Positions 16,961-27,900 of a stretch of 27,923 nucleotides of DNA are shown here, one piece after another. Source of the stretch: Phallusia fumigata (taxonomy: Eukaryota > Chordata > Ascidiacea > Phlebobranchia > Ascidiidae); NCBI GenBank assembly GCA_008931825.1, contig QXVZ01003090.1, forward strand, positions 1 to 27,923, written 5' to 3'. How positions within the stretch are numbered: the first letter of the stretch is position 1; the number at the start of each line of letters is the position of its first letter. The notes below the pieces were generated by a model, which worked only from the letters and a program-made list of their open reading frames with translations, made no database searches and had not been told where the DNA came from. A program made the translations under genes and the position numbers.

Positions 16961-18650
16961 TGCGAGTGAGTTATTTAAGATGCTGCCGTCCAAAATTCTG
17001 TTAAATAATCAATCAGTATGTGGGATTATAATGTGCTAATAATTTTAACCTCGGAGGTGAATCTTCGGGATTCCAAATCACCCGTTGATTCCGCTTGTTA
17101 CATTGTTGGTTTATTAGGATTTCAGCATAAGAATATTTCCAGTATTTAGGCTAATTAAAATTAATTACAGTTTATTCAAATAGAAGGTCCTTATTCAAAT
17201 AGAACTTATACGTTTATTGCTTGACTGGTCTCTCCAGGCTTATACAAAGAACAAATAAGGCTTTTAGCTTGCCGCTAGACGGGGCGCGGCACTGTTGCCG
17301 CTGCAAGTTTGGGTTCACTAGATGGTTTGCGGAAAGCAATGATGATGGACAACAACAAGAATAGGAGCTCAGCAGACGTTATACGTGAAAACTGATAAAG
17401 GACAGAGAAGGGAACACGCTGCCATGCCTTATTCTGCAGTGCATGACGTTTTCAAAAAGCCCAAATTCGATTTTCTGCCATAGGGGGAACACCTCTTCGT
17501 ATTCACTTGAAATTCATAACTCGCGCGTACTGTCGCCGCTGAGCCTGTCAGCAAACCATTGTGCGCGACCAGCCCAAAGTGCCCACTTTCAACCCAAACA
17601 TCTTTCGAACCAAACACAACTCAACAGCCAAATTTGCACACTTTTCAACGAATTCACAAACGAGTGACACAAACCGGTTGGAAAAATATTCACACGCCAC
17701 ATATTACGCGAAGCAAAACTTCGGCTAACTTTTCTTCCGAATTAAAACCTCATGGAAACAAATTTCTTGTGTCCGTGTTTAGATAAGTTATTTGTAGTCC
17801 GACTTAAAATCTCCTCATGAATGAACAGACTTCCTTTCATAACAGACAATTAACACATAGACCAATATGTTTTTAAAACTTTGCAATTTTTTGAGATTCA
17901 TGGAAAATTGTCATTTTCTTTTGTTTTCCTGCTGAGAAGTTTGATATTCTTTCTGCATCGCTTTGGATGGGATTTAATGCTTATACATTACCCCATTTGA
18001 AACATTGAAAACTAACAAAGATGGCAAAGAGAAATACCAGTCTACAGACAACAGTGGCCGATACGCCGCTTTAACTGTGTGAATTAATAATTGTCTCAAA
18101 CACGATCCACTACTATTTTTGCAATATGTATTTCGCTATTTTTTCTTAAGCTTCCGATCACTTATATTTCTAAAAATTTTAGAAATGTCACTTGCTTCAT
18201 ATACAGAGTGTTGTCTCGAATGGAAAGCTTTTCTACAACTATATGTCTCATGAACTAGATCCACTTTTTCCATTTCAATTCTCAACATTAAAATAGATTT
18301 CACTCGTTTTTAATGTTTTGGCGAATTTCAAAACCTTTGTTTAATATGATTAAAATGTAATTCTCGATCAATTGTTACATGTTAGCCAAGTGTATCAATG
18401 AATTAAGGTTTGGCTAATAGAAGTTGGAAAATCATCCAGACCTTTTAGGTCAAGTATATAGAGGATGTTCTTATGCTTATTGTTTTTGAAAAATCATTTG
18501 TTGGTCCAATAAACGATGAAGTGCTTCTAAGTTAAAGTCTCCCATTTATATCGTACTTTTTTAATTTTTAATTTATTGATTGAGAAATAAGAGGTAAAAC
18601 CCATTTACACTTAAAAACGCCTTAAACGTTTTAAAGCAGTTAGAAAAATA
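16961..18650. other. gene-free stretch with a GC-richer patch
   Basis: A patch near 17270-17640 is richer in G and C than its surroundings and open in overlapping frames on both strands, but none has a recognisable domain or good splice context. A direct repeat TTATTCAAATAGAA occurs at 17172-17185 and 17191-17204. The rest is AT-rich without supported features. Confidence 0.4.
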
Positions 18651-18657
18651 GAAACTG

Positions 18658-19025
18658 TCAGTTATAAACATCACAATCACAGCAAATTTCAGTCAAAACG
18701 CATGTGCCGTCGTGGTCAGTGACCGATTGATTTTCGATCAGATGGCAAGAAGATGTCGTGCAATGTTGCGTAATGCAACCAACATCCATTATTTTGGACA
18801 TTTTTCGTCATCTGTCACATTCAAGCACTACATTGACTCCCCTGACATGGGTAGGGAAACCAAAGGCCTCTTTTCACAGCTGTAGCTCTTAAAATACCCA
18901 GTGGACAATCCAGATATGGGCACAATCTGCATAACAGAGCCTTTGCGCGCGGTACCATTGCAGATCGCCGCCAAGAAACCGTTTAACTGGTCAAGCAGCT
19001 ATTGCTTCAATAGAGGATGCACCAT
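18658..19025 (-). other. two short unassigned open frames
   Basis: One frame (18658-18801) would encode about 47 residues with seven Cys, including CITQHCTTSSC and DHDGTCVLTEICCDC, suggestive of a small secreted or EGF-like module, but it has no clear splice sites. The other (about 18850-19020) is about 58 residues with QLNGFLAAICNGTARKG and no start. I do not recognise either. Both may be chance. Confidence 0.2.
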
Positions 19026-19519
19026 ACAGAGGATGTTTTTAATGTAGTCATTGTTTCGGAATTGTAAATAAATAAGTGGTATCGGTTACCTTTGTGCTTT
19101 TGAAGGCCTTGCCTGCTACATTAACTTCAAGTTGTAGAGATCCGTAAGCGAATAAACGACTCGCGTAATCAACATGACAGATTACGTATCAAAAGCTAAG
19201 AACCGCCGCTGGTCCTTACCAGCTATCAATATCAATCTTAAAACATACATATTGCCGAAGTATGGAATTACCTCACTTCATTTATTATTAACTACATATT
19301 CATTTAGCAAAAATTGGTACACTTTTTTAACTAAAAAATGTATTGAACCTTAAAGTGAATCTTTTATATCGACTAGTTCTGCTAACACTTTGTTACTAAT
19401 GGCTCAAGTTATTGTTACAGACAGAAGCGGCTTGAAAAAACAAAGATGGTTTAGTTACATTAAAAATAGTTCTTTTTGCTGTTTCTGTGGTATGCAATCA
19501 TCGTTTTGTTTAGGGATGA

Positions 19520-19760
19520 CTGTAGTCATACGTCTGTCGCTTCTGCTGTTGCGGGTTTAAAAAAGTTTATGTTTCTACTTCGCGACGAATGATGTCATAG
19601 CATTGTGTTCCCCCCTTATAAACGTGCATGTGCTTACTTGCTACAGCTTGGTGTGGCGACACATCTTTGTAGCAAATGTTGTGCACCAATGGACCTAACA
19701 CGGGTCTGCGTAATGAGTAAAGGCCATATTTTATGGGTCTAAGAGGGTTAAGCATCTAAA
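19520..19760. repeat. possible dispersed repeat
   Basis: This stretch (CGCGACGAATGATGTCATAG, CAGCTTGGTGTGGCGACAC, CACCAATGGACCTAACACGG) resembles repeat sequence I loosely associate with ascidian intergenic DNA. No second copy lies in the window and no terminal repeats are evident, so this rests on memory. The minus-strand frame across it is not a convincing gene. Confidence 0.25.
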
Positions 19761-20701
19761 TTACGTGGGGTTATTAGCCTTGTTGGTTTTATTTCTATTT
19801 GAGTTTGCAGCTTGACTAACCTCTGTATTTAATCTTGTTTCTTTTAAACAAGTGACTATGTGTGTAATCGGATAACGCAGTGTTCTCTCGTTTGTCTAAC
19901 CTGTTCTGGGCACCCTTGTTGCTGCTCGCCTGTGTCTTTTGAGTTTGAATACGGACAAAATGTTCTTTTATCTGAGTACTGATTTGTAAATTCATCGCAA
20001 CAAGTGCTACAGGCAAGAACAGCATTTCGCCCACAGTTAGTAAGTGTATAATTTGAAAGCTAACTTAGATGTGGAAATTGCAACCAAAAGTTTTCGTATT
20101 TCAATGCGATGCGATTGGGGTTCCAGAGCGGCAACTATTTACATGAAGGTTTTAAGGACTTGCTTGTTTGAACAGAATTTGTATTTTTTAGCCAATGGGT
20201 TGTACGTTAAATAATCAACTGCGGAAATTGGTAATTTACGTGATCAAGTATGTCTGCTTCGAAAAGCGGTTTTAATAAAATATTAAAGATCCAAGTTTTA
20301 CAGTTTTCGATACCCACAACGATCTGTATTATTGGAATAAACTGTTGTTATTTTATACAATAAAGGCGAACTATTTGATTAGTGCTCGAGGCGTTTATAA
20401 TTTCTCGTCCCGAAAAACAATTTCCATGATCTTTAAATCTAGTTCTTGTTAATCAATCCACTCCATTTTGAAATTAAATTTTGTATTTTTTGCTGTCGTT
20501 CGTGCAAAATAATTAGTCACATCGCCTTTTGCGCAACGTTTTGTCGTTGTAGCTTAAGAACACGCACTGTCAACGAAGAAAAAGGCTAAAATAAACCCGT
20601 CCGAACGCAGATAAATATTTGTATTTGGCGAGCATCAAAGCAAGCTATGAATTTACATCTAAGCTGGGAAACCGTTTTGGCAATCGGATGAAGGAATATG
20701 A
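19761..20701. other. region downstream of the lectican-like gene
   Basis: This holds the presumed 3' untranslated region of the gene on its right. No AATAAA signal is seen close after the stop. A minus-strand frame (ATG near 20025, MLFLPVALVAMNLQIS) starts like a short signal peptide but leads into unrecognised sequence. I do not call it. Confidence 0.35.
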
Positions 20702-21982
20702 CTACGTTTCAATTCTTTTGCAAAGAATTTTTGGTGTTGTCCATTTGCCTTTTCTACACTGAATGAAAGTTAAACCGGATGTTTTATAACCATCATCACA
20801 AACGTACAATACATAAATAAGAACTCGATTGAGATAGCTGTTTGAAATGGGTTGAGCGTTGGCAATTTGAGGATAAGGTCCACAGCCACCTAAAATTTAT
20901 GTATTTGACAGGAATATCGCATTTTAAAATAATAATACATTTTTAGTATTTGTAGATATCTTACCGTGGCAAATAAATTTTGGAGACTCCCACATACCGC
21001 CATGCAAACATCTAAGTGTGGAACTTAATCCGCTTTTCGAAAATCCTTCCAGGCAAGTGTATGAAACACTTCCTCCAGGAATGTAATTACGTTTTAATGA
21101 ACTTTCCACTACACGGGCGTTGCCTATTTCGGGTGGATTTGGACACGTACCTTTGATAGATATACAAAACTAAATTGTGGCTGCACATTTAATAACACAA
21201 CAGACTAACTCTAATTGCTGGTGAAAAATTTTATTTGAAATTAAATAACGATCTTAACCATCCATACTAGTTTTTGTAGTTTTTAGTTGTTATGCCCTTT
21301 TACCTTGACAAGTAAACTTCGGTGCTTCCCAAATTCCCCCAGGTAGGCAGCTTATAATAAAAACAAAACCGTACGAAAAACCTTCAGTGCACTGGTAGGA
21401 GACTGTTTCACCTGGGTTGTAGCTTGTGACCGGGTTTCCCAGCACCCGGGCGTTTATAATTTCTGGTGGCCCAGAACAAGTTCCTTAAGAAGACTATTAT
21501 TAGTCGCTGAAAGCTTCATAGAATTACAGTGGAATAATAATCTATTTCATACTTTTGCAGCTAAAAAGAGGCCTTGACCAATTTCTGTTCAGTTGACAGG
21601 AGACAAACATGGAACCAGTTGCCTGAAGACCCGGTCGACATGCGTACTTAACAACTGAATACACGGCATAGCTGTGCTGTACGTTGGGTATATATGCGTT
21701 GGATACGTGCGGTGGGGAGGAACAAGCCCCTGAAAACAAAACAAAAGAAACATAAACTCGCAAAGTATAATTTTGTTTTTGGACGAAGGGAAATCGACTT
21801 ACCAACGCAGAAAAAGGTTCTTTGAGAAAACACCCCCTTTTTGGTACATGTTAATACACCACTTCCGTTAAATGCCACAAAGCCATTCTCACACGTGTAT
21901 CGAATTTGTTGTCCAACGCCATACGCTCGCCGCGGGCTTAGCATCACGGCATTTTCTATTGTTGGAAATTGTTTGCAACCAA
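20702..21982 (-). CDS. five CCP (sushi) domain exons and stop
   Basis: Five consecutive exons, each one CCP domain of 59-62 codons: 21803-21982, 21553-21729, 21304-21483, 20965-21150 and 20702-20889. The first four are phase 1-1; the last starts in phase 1 and ends at the stop. Each shows the four-Cys CCP pattern with PP..NA near the start and Y.C..G in the middle (for example [23 protein letters not shown]). The conserved late Trp is present in CCP2 to CCP5 but replaced in CCP1 ([12 protein letters not shown]). CCP3 and CCP4 resemble each other most ([10 protein letters not shown] and [10 protein letters not shown]), suggesting a fairly recent duplication. Vertebrate lecticans have one CCP here, selectins several. 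Confidence 0.92.
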
Positions 21983-24900
21983 CTGAATCGGTTGCACAAA
22001 TATTAGCATATTATTTTAACTGTATTTGAATTTAAAATGAAATAAACTGGCCTGGTGCAGCCTTGCACGTAAAGGGCAGCCGATGGTTGCACGCTACATC
22101 ATTCCAGCGCCCCCTTTGGTGATTGATCATAACAACGCAATCTTCACGCCATAAGTGGTTCGGTTGGTTTTGTCTCCAATTTGTAAATGTCTACACGAAC
22201 AAATGAGGTTGCGTTTTTAACTTAGTTTTTGCAGAACACTTTTGTTTAAAATGTACAGAAATAGTAATTACCAAAGGGCTTTTGTCACTCCAAACAAACT
22301 TAGACTCTTTACTTCTATCATTCAAACCAATCCATTGATATAGAATAGTACGGTGGTTGCGTGAAATGTATCCACCTAAATAGTATATTTTCGTCAAAAA
22401 CGAGTAAAAAAAGTATGACCCTCTTAACTTCAAACCAACAGGCTAATAGGAATGTTTAAAAATTTGCGGTCCCAATTATCATTGCCCAAAAAGCTTGTAA
22501 CCTATCTAGCTTATTTTTCGTTGGTACGCATACGTCAAACCTAGTTGCTGAATGTCAATAAACCACTTTAGTTTAAGGATTACAAGTTGTAACTTAGTTT
22601 TAAAATTTAAAATGTTTGAACGCGAATCGTTTAAATTCATTTAAAAAAATATTTTTTTTTTTGAAAAAGGAGATAAGCCTACACTTACTTGCAAGATAGC
22701 GGCTTTCGTTAACAGAGTGAATGCTAACCAGAGAAGCATTGTAATTGTTTTGACAGTACCTATTTGCATTTTTCCATGTACGTTTTTTGGTTTTTGGAAA
22801 GAAATAACAAAATCCTAGAAATTTTCTCCATCCTTTACTGCACGGAATCGATAAATCTAAACAACAAATGTTAAACAAAAGCATCCAAAACTATGTCAAG
22901 TTTACTGCAACATACCGACTTCACATCGAAATCCTGTGAATCCGCTGGAACAAATACAATGGTAACGTCCTCCACGTGATTGGCATAAGGCGTTGTTTTG
23001 ACAGGGATTGGAACGACAGTAATCAACAACTATAAACATTCAACATATTTAAGGTAAAACCAAATTGCAACAATTTCTATGGCGATTTAATTTTTGTTTT
23101 TTAAATTTTGCCCTTTGTTTGTGCTTAACATTTTACGCTTACTGATCGTATTTTTTTGTATTTATTTGTAAAGTTGTATAAATTTAATTACTGCCAGCGA
23201 TATAGTTTAAACCGTCAAAAATGACATAACCTAAATCGATTTTCTGCCAACCACTTTTGCTTTGGTCCAATTCTGTATTAACCAAACAGCAATATCGTAG
23301 CCATCCCAAAATTTTGGAGGGAGCCAAGCAACCAAACTTACCCTGACCAACGGTAAGCTAATAGCAGCAAACTTTGCACCATACGCATTTTGCAAGTTTT
23401 TTTGAGTGATTTTTCATTCCACTACATTTAAAGTTTTAAAACAATAACCTTTGCATGATCCGTCATCCTGCAGCGTGTGCCCGTGGTCACAAGAGCAAGT
23501 ATAACTTCCAGGGGTATTATGACAGTCATGTGCACATCTGTTTAATGTTACGTCCAAGCATTCGTCCATATCTAACATTTACAAAATAAATTTTTACATC
23601 CATTAATGCCAAAGCACAGGACTTTCAAGCAATGTAATCCATATTCGTTAATGTAGCGCGGAAGATTTCGCTTAGAAAAGCAAAAGCTGTTACAATCATA
23701 ACCTTTGTTTTAAATTTTTTTTACAACACTCTTAGGCCTAAAATTTGTCAAAGAGCAAGGTAAACGGGCGATAATATGTCACTTAATTTTTTATCACTTT
23801 TCACTTCCACACATATAAAGTCCTACCGATACATGTTCTTTTGTTTTTTCCAAGATAAAATCCATTTCTACACAAACACTCGTAGGAGCCGATGGTGTTA
23901 ATACATGAATGATCACATAAATCATTCATGTAGTAGCACTCATCAATATCTGAAATAAAAAGACAGAAAATATTTCGCATATTTGGCACATTGATTTAAA
24001 AAATACCTATTTCACATATTTTTCCAACATGTCCAGGGGGACAAATACAATAAAAATCCGTAAACCCATCCATGACACAAGTTCCACCGTATTGACAAGC
24101 ATTAGGAGGACACCTCGGTACTTGGAAAAACAGTGTTTGTTTGATACTACCAGGACCTTTTGTAGTAGGCAGTTTCTCACGTATGGTAATATTTGGTGAG
24201 ATGGTTTCTGCAACTTTTTTTTTTGGTAATGTTTCGTATTTGGTTGGGGTAATGCTTGTGGATAGGGCATCTAAAACAGTTGCTGCGACAAAAATAACTG
24301 CTGGAGAGAAAAATGAAGCATCGATTACAATTTCCGTTTCTGCAGAGCTGTCAACCAGACTTTTTGTTGCCGTAGATATAAAATACCGTCGCTTACCAAC
24401 TGTTCTTTTTGACGGTAAAGTGGAATGCAATAAATTTTTTATGGAACCAATATCGATACCTCGTATATATTTTGTTTTTGTCATAGTAAAAGACGTAAAT
24501 TCAGAAGGCAAAAACCGCTTATCAACATACGGTTGGGTTAATGTTTTAAAAGTGATATCGCGATAGCCCTGAACTGCTGTTGGGTAGTTTATTGGTTTTG
24601 AGAAAGCATGACTAATAAATAACGTTTTAGATGAATGTGCTTGAGTTCCAGTTGTAAGTTTGTAACGTCCTGTGGAAGGTGGTGTTGTAACGGTATAGAA
24701 CAGTGGTCTTTGGGTGTATTCCAAGTAGCTTAATGTAGCACTGGTGATATCAGCTTCTTCTGCCTTCTCTATATCCACTGAAACATTTAGATGAACAAAA
24801 AGTGTAGGTGTTGAGAATGTTATTGTCTCTATGTTTAGTGATATGGAACTCTTGCGGGTCATAGCACTTGCGGAAATGTTATTTGCAGCTTTTGCTGCAG

Positions 24901-27900
24901 CATGGGTGAGTGTTTCCGATGTTTTGGACTTTAGTAACTGTAAGGTACTCTTTTCTATTCGGATTTGCGTCATCATGGTGGATTTGTACAACTTTTCAGC
25001 TAGAGTTTTTAAACCGACCGACACATATACTGTAGGCAGTTCGGTTTTGCTGAGTTGTACGTTTGTTGGGAAATTTAGTTTCGTCGCAGAAACATAAAAA
25101 GCGTGTTTTGAAAAACTGGACAATTTTTTTGTTTTCTTTGCTGTTGTATTCTCGGTTGTTATAGGAGACGATTTGCTGTCCGGAACTGTCCTTGTCTGTA
25201 AGACTGTTTCGTAGCTCAAGCCCGTAAAATTCAAAGGTATTTGATCAGTAGAAGGTAACGCTGTGATCTCGAAACTAATGCCATCATCCGATATATCCTG
25301 CCAACTTGTCGGACAAAATTTTGTTGTTACTATGTCTCTGACGTCACTTGTCTTCGGTAAAGTTAGAACAGCAGTTTTAAGTGTTCGTGGTACTATTAAA
25401 GTCTGGGAAGCTGAAGTTGTTGCCCAAAACTTAACAAAATATACTCCAGGTTTGACAGTAATATAACGCGTTAAAACGCTTTGTGTTGTAGCGGGTAGTG
25501 TTTTAAATGCTGATAAAAAATATAAATCGACGGGAACGTATTTGCTTTTTGTCACACCTGCTACACTTTCAACATAAGCGGATACTTTCGTGGAAGCAAT
25601 TATATCTGTTTGAAGCTCGGTCGATTGGTAGTAGGTGCTGAAAGCGTTTATATCTCTCGTAAAACGAACACCCGACGTTTTTAATTGCGAAGAAGTCGTA
25701 ATTGAAAAAAATTTAGCCTTTAAAGTTAAAGCTTGTGTACTTGTTGCATGTAAGTATGTCATGTAATACAAAAGCCTCTTTGTTAAAGGAACGGGTATTG
25801 GCAACGTTCCTAAGATAGCAGTTGTAAAATAACCACTTTGTGTAAATAACGATGCCTTTGCAGGAAAAGAAACTTCCATTTTACCAGTAACTGTTTCTGT
25901 TTTTGCGTAATATTTTCGCAGGAAAGTTTCCGTCGTGTAGGTTTTAGGACATTCACTTTTCGTAGGTACAGTTTTTGATGTCACTAAGCCAACAAAAAAA
26001 GAAGAAAACGGTGTGAAAAATGGTGCCACAATTTTATGAAGTTCCTTGGGCTTTGTCGAGTGTTCTTTGTCGTACGTTTTTCTATCTAAATCAACATTGG
26101 CAAAATCGATATATGTAGGTAATTTTGAAATCTGGTGTCTTGTGACTGCTTGAGTAACGCTACTTACAAATATTTCTTCTGTTTCCATTGGTAGCAATGT
26201 ACTTGAACCTTGCACCAACGTTAACAACGATAAGTACTGAGAAATATTGTTTCTGTTGGTTGTTAAGAAAAATGTCCCTGTGTCTTGCTTTACCCGCCTT
26301 TTTGTCAATAAAGATATTACATTAGTAGCACTAGACGGCAAAAAAAACAAATTCGTGGATGGTGCTACAGAAACCAAAACAGCTCCGTGCGTCGGCAAAA
26401 CCCATTCAGTGGGTGCACGTTCTTTAGTGTTGGAAATGGAAATCCGGGTGATTTCCGATGCAACGTAAGCAGGTCGACCAAGCTTATTAGTTTCAGTTAA
26501 AACAAGTTCAGTGGTTGCTTTTGAATGAAAGATTTGGCTAGCAGTCGAAATGCTTGAAGCTAAAAACGATTGACTTGCGAAGAATCTCTCTGTTTTCGGT
26601 AATATACCAACAGAAAAAACTTCAGACTTGCCGGGAATTGAGGAGGTTTTCGTCAGAAATCCTGCTTCGGTACTGGAAAACAATATCTTGGGAAGTGCCG
26701 TGTTAGTGACGACATCAACAAAGGTAAAAACGTGCGATAATGTATTTTGGGTGGGATCATCTGTGTATAGAAACCAAGATGATGTCATGGATTTGCTAGC
26801 AGCAGCTTCTGTTTTTAAAGTATTATAAGAAAAGGGAGCAATCGTCAAGGCTTCTGGTTTTGGTTTTATGGTCGAAAAGTTCTTAAGCGTTTTTATAATA
26901 TCAGGTAGGGGCAAAAATGTTGTTTTTTCAAGTATTTCAAGGTCTGTCAAAAACGCCAAACTTCTGTCGTCGGTAACATTAATGAAAAGTGTTTCAAAGT
27001 ATCTAATTCCACTAATAATGTCTATTGTAGAAAACAATGAAAAGTAAAAAGAATCGGTTGGCCGCAAATTGAACGTCTGCACGTTGGTTGTTAAGATTTC
27101 GACAGTTTTAAAACGTTCTAGTAAAGTTACAGTAACAACGACTTCAGAAAAGGGAACTGCCAACCCTTTCACAGAAGAAAAATCTTGCAGTGCGTCCGTC
27201 GTTGTGTTTAAGTTTAACCGGTCAGTAGAAGTCACCTGCTTTTCGATGTCGGTTACAACATAAAAAACAGTTTTAAAGTTTTCACTTTCAGCAGACAAGG
27301 CAATCGCACTGGACGATATACCAGTCATCTTTGATATGGACTTTGCATCGTATTCCTGCAAAGCGGATATAGAGGTCGTTCCATATCGAAACTTTTCTTC
27401 TTGCGTAAATTCTACTATTTGATCAAGTTCATCAACAGTAGCAGTGCTTATGATTCCTGGTAAAGTTACTGTCAAACCTTCAACAGTTGAAAACATCTCC
27501 AATGCTCTGGTTTCGAGTGGTGGTGCAGTGCTGTACCAAGAACTGAACAAAACAACAATTTTTGAGTCTTCCAACGTTGAAAAAGTGGAAAGATAATTAT
27601 TCGCCAATCCGACTCCAGATCTTAATGCATCTTCGATAACCTCAGAGTACAAAAAAGGAGGAAGTGTTGTANGGGTTGGGCAGACGCTATTTCAGATCTG
27701 GAAATATTAATGGAATAGGTTTGTATCGAAATTTCATCGATTTTCTCGATACTGGTGGTTGCCAAAGTTTTTGATGTTGCTTCTTTAGTTGCTTCAAAAG
27801 CAGACGATTCGTAAACTGAAATGGTTTTCGTTGGAAATGCGTCAGCTGGTTCCGAACTAAAGATTAAACCTTCGGAGACCGTCGTTTTGTTGAAAATTAA

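Noticed and set aside
17429-17786. Overlapping open frames on both strands in a GC-richer patch
   Set aside because: No recognisable domain, no splice signals, and both strands open equally, as expected from base composition.
23150-23345. Possible minus-strand exon with [20 protein letters not shown], resembling part of an F5/8C (discoidin) domain, between the second cbEGF and the last EGF
   Set aside because: The only acceptor giving this frame is phase 0, while the neighbouring exon ends in phase 1. The flanking EGF exons join perfectly without it. It covers only a third of such a domain.
23580-23712. Cys-containing minus-strand frame ([15 protein letters not shown]) between the two cbEGF exons
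   Set aside because: Direct joining of the cbEGF exons gives the expected TCI-DMDEC spacing. Including this frame would lose the conserved Asp and it has no good donor.
24141-27263. Plus-strand open frames opposite the giant exon
   Set aside because: They are antisense shadows of the Thr/Ser-rich coding strand, with no domain content.
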